Shown here: one piece after another, positions 1-8,071 of the stretch
Position numbering within the stretch: the first letter of the stretch is position 1
Layout of the letters: each line of letters starts with the position of its first letter
Source: Sporosarcina sp. BI001-red
GTDB taxonomy: Bacteria; Bacillota; Bacilli; Bacillales_A; Planococcaceae
DNA: 64,000 nucleotides
NCBI RefSeq assembly: GCF_003384035.1
Contig: NZ_QQAK01000011.1
Location: 1 to 64,000 of the forward strand
Direction of reading: 5' to 3'
Position numbers and translations under genes: made by a program
Notes under the pieces: model-generated
Seen by the model: the letters and a program-made list of their open reading frames with translations, nothing else
Told to the model about the DNA's origin: nothing
Databases searched by the model: none

Positions 1-325
1 CAGTGTGGCCGATCACCCTCTCAGGTCGGCTACGCATCGTTGCCTTGGTAGGCCATTACCCCACCAACTAGCTAATGCGCCGCGGGCCCATCCTGCAGTG
101 ACAGCCGAAACCGTCTTTCAGAGTTCCTTCATGCGAAGGAACTGATTATTCGGTATTAGCCCCGGTTTCCCGGAGTTATCCCCATCTGCAGGGCAGGTTG
201 CCCACGTGTTACTCACCCGTCCGCCGCTAATCACTAGGAGCAAGCTCCTAGTGATTCGCTCGACTTGCATGTATTAGGCATGCCGCCAGCGTTCGTCCTG
301 AGCCAGGATCAAACTCTCCATAAAA
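1..325 (-). rRNA. 16S ribosomal RNA, 5' part (runs off the left edge)
   Basis: Read on the minus strand, the segment ends at the conserved 16S start (GGAGAGTTTGATCCTGGCTC) and continues through the conserved GGACGAACGCTGGCGGC stretch and the V1-V2 region. Only the first ~325 nt are inside the window; the rest of 16S and presumably 23S/5S lie beyond position 1. The 5' boundary is estimated from the usual distance to the GAGTTTGAT block. The V1 hairpin (CACTAGGAGC with its complement) is at about 233-255. The gene is transcribed from the upstream tRNA cluster. Confidence 0.97.
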
Positions 326-483
326 GAGAATTGATTGCTCAATTCGTACTGGCATCATTTAAGATGTCTATCAGATCAGTTAAGATCTGTTTGTGTTTGT
401 TCCACCGGCAGAACCGGTTTCCCAAACGATATTTCGTTGACATTTTGCTGTTCAGTTTTCAAGGTTCATATGGTTAAAAATTA
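326..483 (-). other. 16S precursor leader between tRNA-Gly and 16S
   Basis: About 160 nt without a gene separate tRNA-Gly from the 16S 5' end. On the minus strand it includes the A-rich block ACCTTGAAAACTGAACA (about 446-462), a sequence commonly seen in Bacilli rRNA spacers, and short inverted repeats such as GAAACCGGTTCTGCCGGT (about 405-422) and AGATCTTAACTGATCT (about 375-390). I read it as the processed leader (RNase III stem and antitermination signals); the exact elements are not resolved. No separate promoter is obvious. Confidence 0.6.
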
Positions 484-557
484 TGGAGCGGGTGAAGGGA
501 ATCGAACCCTCATCATCAGCTTGGAAGGCTGAGGTTTTACCACTAAACTACACCCGC
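484..557 (-). tRNA. tRNA-Gly (anticodon TCC)
   Basis: The reverse complement folds as a complete cloverleaf starting GCGGGTGTAGTTTAGTGG with anticodon loop CTTCCAA, so the anticodon is TCC (Gly, GGA codons). The T arm carries GGTTCGATTCC and the acceptor stem closes with CACCCGC. The 3' CCA is encoded (484-486). It is the last tRNA before 16S in the operon. Confidence 0.96.
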
Positions 558-575
558 GATATTATTATTATATTA

Positions 576-652
<77 letters not shown>

Positions 653-674
653 TCGATGAGATTTAAAATGTGTT

Positions 675-761
<87 letters not shown>

Positions 762-851
762 TTATTTATTATTTTTGCGACATCCCTTATTATACACGAT
801 AAGTAAAGTTTGTCAACACTTAAGTTTCAAAAAAATAATTTAAGTAGTAAA

Positions 852-927
852 TGGTGAGCCATGCAGGATTCGAACCTGCGACCCTCTGATTAAAAGTCAG
901 ATGCTCTACCAACTGAGCTAATGGCTC
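852..927 (-). tRNA. tRNA-Lys (anticodon TTT)
   Basis: The reverse complement begins GAGCCATTAGCTCAGTTGG. The anticodon loop CTTTTAA gives TTT (Lys). The T arm is GCAGGTTCGAATCCTGC and CCA is encoded at 852-854. It lies between tRNA-Gln upstream and tRNA-Leu downstream in the transcript, after a ~90-nt spacer that contains a near-perfect palindrome. Confidence 0.97.
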
Positions 928-989
928 GTACAATTTCGAGATCAGTTAATGTTCAGATTAACTCCAAACACCTCGTGATGTCTCTCGCT

Positions 990-1018
990 AAGTTTTTCAA
1001 ACACTGTTTGAAAAACTT
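990..1018. repeat. 29-bp near-perfect palindrome in the tRNA spacer
   Basis: Arms of 14 bp (AAGTTTTTCAAACA and TGTTTGAAAAACTT) surround a single central base. It sits between the tRNA-Lys and tRNA-Gln genes, directly against the CCA end of tRNA-Gln. In the transcript it would form a long A/U-rich hairpin, but neither side is followed by a clean U tract. It could be a processing stem or an incomplete terminator; function unknown. Confidence 0.7.
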
Positions 1019-1092
1019 GGCTGGGGTAGCTGGATTCGAACCAACGAGTGACGGAGTCAAAGTCCGTTGCCTTACCGCTTGGCTATACCCCA
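1018..1092 (-). tRNA. tRNA-Gln (anticodon TTG)
   Basis: The reverse complement starts TGGGGTATAGCCAAGCGG. The anticodon stem ACGGA/TCCGT holds loop CTTTGAC, giving TTG (Gln, CAA). The T arm is GTTGGTTCGAATCCAGC. The encoded CCA (1018-1020) touches the palindrome at 990-1018. Confidence 0.96.
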
Positions 1093-1113
1093 TTATTATT
1101 AAGTGAAAGAACA

Positions 1114-1188
1114 TGGTGACCCCTACGGGATTCGAACCCGTGTTACCGCCGTGAAAGGGCGGTGTCTTAACCGCTTGACCAAGGGGCC
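1114..1188 (-). tRNA. tRNA-Glu (anticodon TTC)
   Basis: The reverse complement starts GGCCCCTTGGTCAAGCGG. The anticodon stem CCGCC/GGCGG encloses CTTTCAC, giving TTC (Glu). The T arm is ACGGGTTCGAATCCCGT and CCA is encoded at 1114-1116. It is the first gene of the tRNA-rRNA operon, about 55 nt downstream of the -10 box. Confidence 0.97.
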
Positions 1189-1243
1189 ATTTATAATGTA
1201 TTACTTTGTCGTTTGTCGTCGTTGTTCCTTGTCGACTTTTATT

Positions 1244-1272
1244 ATTATAGACACTCTTTCACTATTCGTCAA
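1244..1272 (-). promoter_or_regulatory. sigma-A promoter of the tRNA-rRNA operon
   Basis: On the minus strand TTGACG (-35, 1267-1272) and a perfect TATAAT (-10, 1244-1249) are separated by exactly 17 bp. It lies upstream of tRNA-Glu, the first gene of the cluster, with no gene between. The near-consensus boxes fit a stable-RNA promoter. Confidence 0.9.
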
Positions 1273-1292
1273 CTGTTTTTAAGAAAGTTTTT

Positions 1293-1333
1293 TAAAAAAC
1301 GTTCAACCCCTTGATATAACTGGGGTTGAACGT
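1293..1333 (-). terminator. Rho-independent terminator after the sprT-like gene
   Basis: A 12-bp stem (ACGTTCAACCCC at 1299-1310 with its complement at 1322-1333) and 11-nt loop, followed on the minus strand by a T6 run. It ends the tex/sprT-like transcript before the tRNA promoter. Confidence 0.92.
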
Positions 1334-1351
1334 CTTGAAAAGCTAGCACTA

Positions 1352-1822
1352 TTAAGCTTCTTTAAGGCTACCGTGACATTTTCCGCATCGGAATCGCTTA
1401 GTATCTACTCGTCGTTTCCGATTATATTGAAGCCCGCAATTTGTACAAATGTATATACGGATCTTCCTGATAGACGTTTTACGGTTCTTGAGTGGTTTAC
1501 AAAACCTTGGTGAATCCGTCTTTAGCAGAAGGTCTTTAAAGTCACGATCACCGTGCTTGTACCCTCTACCTTCTATATGAAGATGATAATGGCACAACTC
1601 GTGTTTCAAGACACCTTCCATTTCTTCCATTCCATATATCTGTTCAACTCTTGGATTCACCTGTATGGAGTGATCCGAAAGCATATACCTGCCGCCAGTC
1701 GTTTGAAGACGACTGTTGTAGACAGCATCATGAAGAAATGGTTTTTGAAACCACTGTACAGATAGACTTTCAGTAAGTGATTGCAAATCTTCAACCGAAA
1801 GATTGGTACCCTTCACTGTCAT
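1352..1822 (-). CDS. SprT-like family protein (YdcK type)
   Basis: A 156-aa protein of the SprT/Spartan-like zinc-metallopeptidase family. The HExxH signature is HELCH at residues 74-78, and a C-terminal zinc ribbon is built from CTNC (126-129) and CGKC (146-149). B. subtilis YdcK is about the same size and has the same position next to tex. The start ATG overlaps the tex stop codon as ATGA (1819-1822), so the two are probably translationally coupled. Members are thought to act on proteins, in eukaryotes on DNA-protein crosslinks; the substrate in bacteria is not established. A clear terminator follows. Confidence 0.9.
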   Translation of the reverse strand: MTVKGTNLSVEDLQSLTESLSVQWFQKPFLHDAVYNSRLQTTGGRYMLSDHSIQVNPRVEQIYGMEEMEGVLKHELCHYHLHIEGRGYKHGDRDFKDLLLKTDSPRFCKPLKNRKTSIRKIRIYICTNCGLQYNRKRRVDTKRFRCGKCHGSLKEA

Positions 1823-3978
1823 TTACGGGCAGGCGTCAGCATCGTCAAGGCGATTCTACCTTTTGCCTTATCTACAGACTCTACCCAAACCGTTACGATG
1901 TCCCCCGAAGCTACAACATCCAATGGATGCTTTACAAACCCTTTTTTCAGTTTAGAAATATGGACCAGTCCGTCTTCATGAACACCAATATCGACAAATG
2001 CACCGAAATCTACGACATTTCGGACAGTCCCTTGCATTTCCATGCCTTCATGAAGGTCTTTCATATCAAGAACATCTGCCTTCAGTAAAGGTTGCGGGTA
2101 CTCATCACGAGGGTCACGATTTGGTCGTTTCAACGTTTCAATTACATCGTTAACTGTCACTGTCCCAACATCCAGCTTACGTGCTAGCTCAGCACTATTT
2201 AAATTAGTAAGTGCAGCAATTGCTTCAGGCGATCCGGTTTGTTCCTTTGAAATACCTGCTTCTCGTAAAATGTCTTCAGCGAGTGCATAACTCTCCGGGT
2301 GTATGCCTGTTGCATCGAATAATTCCTTTGCATTCGGCACTCGTAAAAACCCGATTGCCTGTTCATAGGTTTTCGCACCCAGTCGTGGTATCTTTTTCAG
2401 CTGCGTTCTTTTTTCAAACTGACCGTCTTCTTCACGTTTCTTCACAATATTTTCTGCAACTGTTTTAGACAACCCTGCGACATATTGCAACAGTGATGCA
2501 GAAGCGGTGTTTACGTTAACACCCACTCGGTTAACAGCGGTTTCAACGACAAAGGAGAGAGACTCTGCTAACTGCTTCTTCGCCACATCATGCTGATATT
2601 GGCCGACCCCTATTGATTCAGGATCAATTTTCACTAACTCTGACAGAGGGTCCTGCAGTCTACGCGCAATCGAAATGGCACTTCTTTGTTCCACTTGTAA
2701 GTCAGGGAATTCAGAACGAGCTGCTGCAGATGCTGAGTAAACACTAGCCCCAGCTTCATTGACAATGACATACGATACATCTGAATCGACTTCTTTAATC
2801 GTCTCTGCAATGAACTTCTCTGTTTCTCTAGAAGCAGTTCCATTTCCAATTGCGATTAGTTTAATATCGTATTTCTTAAGAAGTTGTAACACTGTTTGTT
2901 TCGACGCCTCTTTTTGAGGTTTCGGTGGATGTGGGTAAATAACCGATATTTCAAGGTTCTTCCCAGTCTCATCGATTACAGCCAATTTACAACCTGTCCT
3001 AAAGGCAGGATCGACTCCAAGTACCATACGTCCTTTTAATGGTGGCTGCAGCAATAAGCTCTTCAAGTTTTCCGCAAATACATGAATCGCTTGCGCCTCT
3101 GCCTTCTCCGATAACGAAGCGCGGACTTCACGTTCCACGGAAGGTGCGATTAGGCGCTTGAACGAATCTTCCAATGCTTCTTTCACATAATTTGAAGCTG
3201 GAGAAGATTCCCGTTTAATGACACTTCTCTCCAAATCTCCGACAATTCTATCTGCAGGGAATCCAACGGTAACGCGGAGTACTTCTTCTTTTTCTCCTCG
3301 ATTTAAAGCGAGTACGCGATGCGGAACCACCTTGGACAACGGCTCCTCATACTCGTAATACATTTCGTAAATACTTTTTTCATCTTCAGCGCCTTTGCGT
3401 TTGGATGATACGAGTGTCCCGCTGGACCAGCTAATTTTACGAATTTTTTCTCGTAACGCGGCATCATCTGCAATACGTTCTGCAATAATGTCTTGTGCGC
3501 CTATTAACGCGTCCTCAACTGTATTCACTTCTTTTTCTTCATTAATGAATTCTTTAGCCAACGTTTCAACGGCTTCATTTGTAAATTGAAGAAGTTTGTC
3601 TGCAAGACCATTCAATCCCTTCTCAATCGCGATCATGGCACGAGTCCGACGCTTTTGTTTATAAGGACGATATAAGTCTTCAAGCCGTTGTAAAACGTCT
3701 GCTGTTTCTATTTGCTGTTCCAGTTCAGGAGTTAGCTTGTCTTGTTCGCCGATCAGACGAAGGACTTCCTCTTTCCGCTGTTCCAAGCCTTTACTGTATT
3801 GGTACGCGTCTTCAATGTCTTTAATCTGAACTTCATCTAACGATCCGGTTGCTTCTTTACGGTACCGCGCAATGAATGGTACCGTATTCCCTTCATCCAA
3901 CAACGCAATGACTTGTTTAGTTTGTTTTAACGGAAGTGCTGCACGTTTTGCGGTCAATTCTAAAATTCGTTCCGACAT
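1819..3978 (-). CDS. tex: Tex-family RNA-binding transcriptional accessory protein (YdcI)
   Basis: A 719-aa protein with the full Tex layout: N-terminal helix-turn-helix region, a YqgF-like RNase H fold beginning near GVDPAFRTGC, helix-hairpin-helix motifs (around SLLQYVAGLSKTVAENIV), and a C-terminal S1 domain (GTVRNVVDFGAFVDIGVHED). Tex proteins bind nucleic acid and influence transcription and RNA turnover. I chose the ATG at 3978 because GGGGGA sits 6 nt before it; in-frame ATGs at 3984 and 3996 lack proper spacing. The resulting length equals the B. subtilis homologue. It lies just beyond the terminator of the sigB operon and overlaps the SprT-like gene by 4 nt. Confidence 0.95.
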   Translation of the reverse strand: MSERILELTAKRAALPLKQTKQVIALLDEGNTVPFIARYRKEATGSLDEVQIKDIEDAYQYSKGLEQRKEEVLRLIGEQDKLTPELEQQIETADVLQRLEDLYRPYKQKRRTRAMIAIEKGLNGLADKLLQFTNEAVETLAKEFINEEKEVNTVEDALIGAQDIIAERIADDAALREKIRKISWSSGTLVSSKRKGAEDEKSIYEMYYEYEEPLSKVVPHRVLALNRGEKEEVLRVTVGFPADRIVGDLERSVIKRESSPASNYVKEALEDSFKRLIAPSVEREVRASLSEKAEAQAIHVFAENLKSLLLQPPLKGRMVLGVDPAFRTGCKLAVIDETGKNLEISVIYPHPPKPQKEASKQTVLQLLKKYDIKLIAIGNGTASRETEKFIAETIKEVDSDVSYVIVNEAGASVYSASAAARSEFPDLQVEQRSAISIARRLQDPLSELVKIDPESIGVGQYQHDVAKKQLAESLSFVVETAVNRVGVNVNTASASLLQYVAGLSKTVAENIVKKREEDGQFEKRTQLKKIPRLGAKTYEQAIGFLRVPNAKELFDATGIHPESYALAEDILREAGISKEQTGSPEAIAALTNLNSAELARKLDVGTVTVNDVIETLKRPNRDPRDEYPQPLLKADVLDMKDLHEGMEMQGTVRNVVDFGAFVDIGVHEDGLVHISKLKKGFVKHPLDVVASGDIVTVWVESVDKAKGRIALTMLTPARK

Positions 3979-4026
3979 TTCCATTCCCCCATTCATTACT
4001 TCTTAGTTTACCATGAAAGTGCACAC

Positions 4027-4059
4027 AAAAAATCCCACTTCTAAGTTATAGAAGCAGGG
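4027..4059 (-). terminator. Terminator of the sigB operon
   Basis: A hairpin with arms CCCaCTTCTA (4034-4043) and TAGAAGcaGGG (4049-4059), followed on the minus strand by T6. It overlaps the last codons of rsbX, whose stop is at 4046-4048. Confidence 0.85.
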
Positions 4060-4642
4060 TTCCTGCGATGAACGTCGCATCGTCGCCAGGTTTGACCGTT
4101 GCGCGCACCATTTCAGATAGCGTAAGCGGATCATCACTTTGGCTTAAATAAGCTTTAGGACTTCTTAGTTCGACACCGTCTGAGTGCATGAAGAACAGAT
4201 CTCCATTTTGATAGACATACTCTTGTGTCTTCATTTTTTGAGGGCGACCGGATAAGTACCCCATCACGGGAAGTGGATAAAGCATCTTGCCGTCTTGTTG
4301 CCGGATATATAATCGGACATTTCCAACACAGCTATGTTGAATGGTATGTTTTACATAGTCAACCTTCACAATTGCTACCGCCGCACCACGTTTTTGTACC
4401 ATATGCTCATTAATACGACTGAGTAGCTCTTCAATCGATTCGTAATGATGCTCCTCTAATATACGTGGCATGACTTCCGCAGACTGGCGAGCAACAATTC
4501 CACTACCAAGTCCATCTGCGATTGCACATATAAAATAATCCTCTTCCGCGTGTAGAAAGTACACGTCCCCAGAATCATGATTTCCACCTTTGGCCTGCTG
4601 ATAGATATATGCCTCGATATGATCGTTTTTGAATGCTTCCAT
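4046..4642 (-). CDS. rsbX: RsbX, PP2C-type serine phosphatase of the sigB module
   Basis: A 198-aa PP2C/SpoIIE-like phosphatase with the metal-binding ADGLGSG motif near residue 43 and GDDATF near the C-terminus. In B. subtilis RsbX dephosphorylates RsbS and RsbR and resets the stressosome after stress. It is the last gene of the operon; its ATG overlaps the sigB stop by one base (TGATG at 4640-4644). Length agrees with B. subtilis RsbX (199 aa). Confidence 0.93.
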   Translation of the reverse strand: MEAFKNDHIEAYIYQQAKGGNHDSGDVYFLHAEEDYFICAIADGLGSGIVARQSAEVMPRILEEHHYESIEELLSRINEHMVQKRGAAVAIVKVDYVKHTIQHSCVGNVRLYIRQQDGKMLYPLPVMGYLSGRPQKMKTQEYVYQNGDLFFMHSDGVELRSPKAYLSQSDDPLTLSEMVRATVKPGDDATFIAGTLLL

Positions 4643-5427
4643 CAGGAGACTCCGCCTGCAGCCACTATGGCTTCCTGTAATTTCTTAATTGCCTTACGTT
4701 GAAGTCTGGACACATGCATTTGAGAGATGCCAAGAAGCTCACCGGTCTCCTTCTGGCTAAGTTGTTCAATATATGTATATTGGATAATCTGTTTCTCCCT
4801 GTCCGACAAAACATTCAAGGCATTTGCAACAAGTAACCGTTGGTCCGTTTTTTCGTATCCATCATCTTTTGACCCGATGATATCGAATAACGTGACCGTA
4901 CCACCTTCAGAATCTGCTTCAAGAGTATGATCCATAGAGAGTGCCTGGTAACTACGTCCCATTTCCATTGCTTCCAGCACTGATTCCTCGTCCACTTCCA
5001 AGTACTCTGCAATTTCGCTGACTAGCGGAGATCGCTGGAGTTCTGTAGTAAGCGTTTCGACAGTCGCTTTAATACGTGGTCCTAGCTCTTTAATACGACG
5101 TGGTACATGGACTGCCCATGTTTTATCACGCAAAAATCGTTTAATTTCTCCAATAATCGTAGGGACTGCGAACGCTTCAAAACTACGTCCAAATTCGGGA
5201 TCATACCTGCGTATAGCACCGAGTAGACCAAGCATTCCAACTTGCGCGATGTCCTCGTGATACGACTTACCTTTAGAGTATTTGCGAGCAATTGACTGAA
5301 CAAGACGCTCATAATGAATGACGAGTTGAGTCTGTGCCTCATCGTCCTCATTTTCTTGGTATCGACGAATCCATTCTAAAACTTGTTCCTGAATTAGCGG
5401 ATCACGAGTAGGCTGTTTGCTTGACAT
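4642..5427 (-). CDS. sigB: RNA polymerase sigma factor SigB
   Basis: A 261-aa group 3 sigma factor. Region 2 shows the core-binding segment around EDIAQVGMLGLLGAIRRYD and the -10 recognition helix EAFAVPTIIGEIKRFLRD; region 3 follows, and region 4 carries the helix-turn-helix LSQKETGELLGISQMHVSRLQ. It directs general stress transcription and is held by RsbW in unstressed cells. It overlaps the end of rsbW by 26 nt and is controlled by the internal SigB promoter at 6260-6285. Confidence 0.97.
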   Translation of the reverse strand: MSSKQPTRDPLIQEQVLEWIRRYQENEDDEAQTQLVIHYERLVQSIARKYSKGKSYHEDIAQVGMLGLLGAIRRYDPEFGRSFEAFAVPTIIGEIKRFLRDKTWAVHVPRRIKELGPRIKATVETLTTELQRSPLVSEIAEYLEVDEESVLEAMEMGRSYQALSMDHTLEADSEGGTVTLFDIIGSKDDGYEKTDQRLLVANALNVLSDREKQIIQYTYIEQLSQKETGELLGISQMHVSRLQRKAIKKLQEAIVAAGGVS

Positions 5428-5878
5428 CCGCTTCGCCCCGCTCTCTGCCCAGGTACTTGGTCATGAAAACAGTAACTCCTTTTTCATGATGGACTTTCAC
5501 GTCATCCATAAGCGTTTCCATTAAATAGAGTCCAAGTCCTCCTTCACGTAAAAGTTGAACGTCAGACTCCTGCTCTGTATAAGGTCCGACCCGTTTTTTA
5601 GTTTCTTCAAAATCGAAACTTTGACCGTGGTCGGCCACCATGATTTCTAATCTGTCTTCGTACAATGCACAACCTACGATGATTTCACCTTCTTCGTCTT
5701 CATCGTAAGCATGGCGTACTGCATTTGTAATCGCTTCACTGGAAGCAATTTTCAAGTCTTCAATTTCGTCGTATGTAAAACCAAGGCGGCTTGCTAGCCC
5801 TGAAATCGTTAACCTCGCGACGCCAACGTACTGTGCCTTAGCAGGAACTTTTATTTCAATGTAATCAAACGGTGCCAT
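5402..5878 (-). CDS. rsbW: Anti-sigma-B factor and serine kinase RsbW
   Basis: A 158-aa GHKL-fold kinase with N box SSEAITNAVRHAY and G1/G2 boxes VADHGQSFD and GGLGLYL. RsbW binds and silences SigB and phosphorylates RsbV. I placed the start at the ATG of MAPFDYIEIK (5878) because it is preceded by GTGGGGA and matches the family length (160 aa in B. subtilis); longer in-frame starts lie deep inside rsbV. It overlaps rsbV by 14 nt and sigB by 26 nt, which fits tight stoichiometric coupling. Confidence 0.95.
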   Translation of the reverse strand: MAPFDYIEIKVPAKAQYVGVARLTISGLASRLGFTYDEIEDLKIASSEAITNAVRHAYDEDEEGEIIVGCALYEDRLEIMVADHGQSFDFEETKKRVGPYTEQESDVQLLREGGLGLYLMETLMDDVKVHHEKGVTVFMTKYLGRERGEADVKQTAYS

Positions 5879-6203
5879 TAGGGTCCCCACTTTCCATTTC
5901 AATCTCAACCACATCATCAAGTCCTGTAATTTCAAATAGACGCTTCAGACGTTTGTTCAATCCCACGATTTTAACTGAGCCGTTCACAGCTTTCACTCTC
6001 TTATAAAAAGCTACAAAAACACCTAACCCTGTACTATCCATATAATTCACTTCTTTAAAGTCGAGCACAGCTTGACATTCCGGTTGGTCTGCAACTTTTT
6101 CAAGTCGTTCTTTTAATGTCGGGGCAGTAAACGCATCGATCTCCCCAATGATTTTAAATACATGGACACAGTCCTTCTCTTGTACATCAACTTGTAAATT
6201 CAT
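5865..6203 (-). CDS. rsbV: Anti-anti-sigma factor RsbV
   Basis: A 112-aa STAS-domain protein. The phosphorylatable serine is in the MDSTGLG motif (Ser57). Unphosphorylated RsbV binds RsbW and frees SigB; RsbU restores this form. It is the first gene downstream of the SigB-dependent promoter, so rsbV-rsbW-sigB-rsbX forms the autoregulated half of the operon. The ribosome site GGGGTG is 8 nt before the ATG. Confidence 0.95.
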   Translation of the reverse strand: MNLQVDVQEKDCVHVFKIIGEIDAFTAPTLKERLEKVADQPECQAVLDFKEVNYMDSTGLGVFVAFYKRVKAVNGSVKIVGLNKRLKRLFEITGLDDVVEIEMESGDPNGTV

Positions 6204-6259
6204 CTATTCACACCCCATATTTTCTGTTGTAAACTAATTTTAGAGCTCTTAAGCTGTGT

Positions 6260-6285
6260 TTACCCAATTTTAGTGTGAACTAAAC
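6260..6285 (-). promoter_or_regulatory. SigB-dependent promoter upstream of rsbV
   Basis: On the minus strand GTTTAG (6280-6285) and GGGTAA (6260-6265) are spaced by 14 bp. The SigB consensus is GTTTAA - 12 to 15 bp - GGGTAT. It lies between rsbU and rsbV, the same place as the autoregulatory promoter in B. subtilis, giving positive feedback on rsbVW-sigB-rsbX. Confidence 0.9.
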
Positions 6286-6289
6286 ATTT

Positions 6290-7291
6290 TTATTCTTTCT
6301 TATAAAGGACAAGAGTAAAGTCGTCATGTAGCATGTAATTTTGCATTTTGAACAGTTCTGTATAAAGATGGTCGACGATTTGCTGTGCAGGTAAGTTTTT
6401 TACATCACGCAACATGTCCAAAATGACATCTTCCTCGATGAATCCTTCCGCATTTCTACCTTCAGTAACGCCATCCGTCAACATGACAATGAAGTCCCCT
6501 GACAATAACTCTACTGATTCCTGCTGGAAATCTACGTCTTTACTGATCCCAAGTAAAAGTCCTTTTGCATCCAACTCAACAAAGCGATCCTCTGCAGCCC
6601 GATAGAGCAGTGCTGGTTCATGGCCCGCAGAGCCGAAAGTAAAGGTGCTTGTGCTTGCAACGTACTTTCCATAGAACATGGAGATGAACATCGAATCATC
6701 CATACTTTTTTCGACAATTTGGTTAATAACTTCAAGTACATGACGTGGATCGTTCGCTTTTTCTCGCAAACTGTCCATCCCGAACTTGATCATCGACATA
6801 CACAGCGCAGCAGGGATTCCTTTACCCATCACGTCTGCCACTGCAACACACGCTTCCTCATGTCCAGACTCGATGAAGTAGACATAGTCGCCACTCATTT
6901 TGTTCGCAGGCTTACTTACGATACCTATATCCAAACCGCCCACTTTCGGTACAGTCGTCTCAAGGAGCATATCCTGTACTTTTACAGCGACATCCATTTC
7001 GATTTCCATCGATTCTTGCTTACGTACAAGACTTTGATGCTCCATGAGCGCCAATCCGTAATGAATCATCATCTCTATTAAAAAATCGTAAGAGGGCCCG
7101 ATTCGGGAAGCGAGATCAGGAAAGATCTTCTCCACAGATGTTTTATGAAGACTAATCACTTCTTCGGGTGAAATCTTTTTTTCGATGAATTTCCGACTGA
7201 CTTGCTGAGCAGCATATAAATCGGTTTCATTCTCATGGGCGACATATTTTCGAAGCAATTCAGAGTATTGCTTTCCAACTTCTTGCGGCAT
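6290..7291 (-). CDS. rsbU: RsbU, PP2C phosphatase activating RsbV
   Basis: A 333-aa protein with an N-terminal helical RsbT-binding domain (about 1-85), a coiled linker, and a C-terminal SpoIIE/PP2C phosphatase domain with metal motifs VADVMGKGIPAAL, SAGHEPALL and LTDGVTEGRN. When bound by RsbT it dephosphorylates RsbV-P and starts the SigB response to environmental stress. B. subtilis RsbU has 335 aa. It is the last gene of the upstream half (rsbRSTU), separated from rsbV by the SigB promoter. Confidence 0.95.
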   Translation of the reverse strand: MPQEVGKQYSELLRKYVAHENETDLYAAQQVSRKFIEKKISPEEVISLHKTSVEKIFPDLASRIGPSYDFLIEMMIHYGLALMEHQSLVRKQESMEIEMDVAVKVQDMLLETTVPKVGGLDIGIVSKPANKMSGDYVYFIESGHEEACVAVADVMGKGIPAALCMSMIKFGMDSLREKANDPRHVLEVINQIVEKSMDDSMFISMFYGKYVASTSTFTFGSAGHEPALLYRAAEDRFVELDAKGLLLGISKDVDFQQESVELLSGDFIVMLTDGVTEGRNAEGFIEEDVILDMLRDVKNLPAQQIVDHLYTELFKMQNYMLHDDFTLVLYKKE

Positions 7292-7303
7292 ATGTTACTC
7301 TCC

Positions 7304-7705
7304 TTATCGCAGCCATTTTGTAGCGGTTATTGTGGTACCCTTGCCAACCTCTGATTCGACTTTAAAATCATCCATCAAGCGTTTTACACCTGGCATTCCT
7401 GCGCCAAGTCCTCCAGATGTTGAAAATCCATCTTCCATCACTTTACGTAAATCTGGAATACCCGGTCCTTCGTCCGAAGCGATAATGGTCATTCCTTTCA
7501 TGCCATCTGTCGAAACGCGCTCAATTTCTATCTTTCCTTTACCTGCATACAAGTAAATATTACGTGCCAGTTCGCTAATTGCGGTTGTGATTCGTGCTTG
7601 GTCCACTGTTCCGAACCCGGAGTTTTTCGCTTCATTACGACCAAGCTGACGTGCAGCAACAATATCCCATTCCGTGAAAATCTCTACAGAAGACCGATTA
7701 CTCAT
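7304..7705 (-). CDS. rsbT: Stressosome serine/threonine kinase RsbT
   Basis: A 133-aa GHKL kinase, length identical to B. subtilis RsbT. ATP-binding motifs are SELARNIYLYA (N box), DEGPGIPDL (G1) and GLGAGMPGVKRLMD (G2). It is held in the stressosome by RsbR/RsbS, phosphorylates them upon stress, is released and activates RsbU. The gene lies 2 bp from rsbS and 12 bp from rsbU. Confidence 0.95.
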   Translation of the reverse strand: MSNRSSVEIFTEWDIVAARQLGRNEAKNSGFGTVDQARITTAISELARNIYLYAGKGKIEIERVSTDGMKGMTIIASDEGPGIPDLRKVMEDGFSTSGGLGAGMPGVKRLMDDFKVESEVGKGTTITATKWLR

Positions 7706-7707
7706 AT

Positions 7708-8070
7708 TTAGGCCTCCAATTCTCTGCGTAGCTTCGTAAGTCCGTTTTCAAGATCAAGGGCTGTCCTAACATTCTCCAAACGAATGCCGAGTTCAATTAG
7801 TGTAATTGCAACGGCAGGTTGGATTCCTGTTATGACCACTTTAGCTCCCATGAGACTTGACATACTAATTACGTCGCCCAGTACTTTTGCGATGAATGAA
7901 TCGATAAAATCAATAGAGGTCAAGTCGATGACGACGCCTCTAGCTGTTGTTTCGTGCATTTTATTTAATAGATCTTCTTGGAATTGAATCGCAGTCTGGT
8001 CATCCAGCTCCCATTGGATGGAAACAATAAGTACTTCATCTAACTTCAATATAGGTATACGTACATTCAT
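7708..8070 (-). CDS. rsbS: Stressosome scaffold RsbS
   Basis: A 120-aa single STAS-domain protein. The predicted phosphorylation site is Ser58 in the IDFIDSF motif, equivalent to Ser59 of B. subtilis RsbS. With RsbR paralogues it forms the large stressosome that sequesters RsbT; phosphorylation by RsbT releases the kinase and RsbX reverses it. Only 1 bp separates it from rsbR. Confidence 0.95.
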   Translation of the reverse strand: MNVRIPILKLDEVLIVSIQWELDDQTAIQFQEDLLNKMHETTARGVVIDLTSIDFIDSFIAKVLGDVISMSSLMGAKVVITGIQPAVAITLIELGIRLENVRTALDLENGLTKLRRELEA

Positions 8071-8071
8071 A

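Noticed and set aside
335..532. Short reading frames across the 16S leader and tRNA-Gly.
   Set aside because: They overlap structural RNA genes and have no ribosome site.
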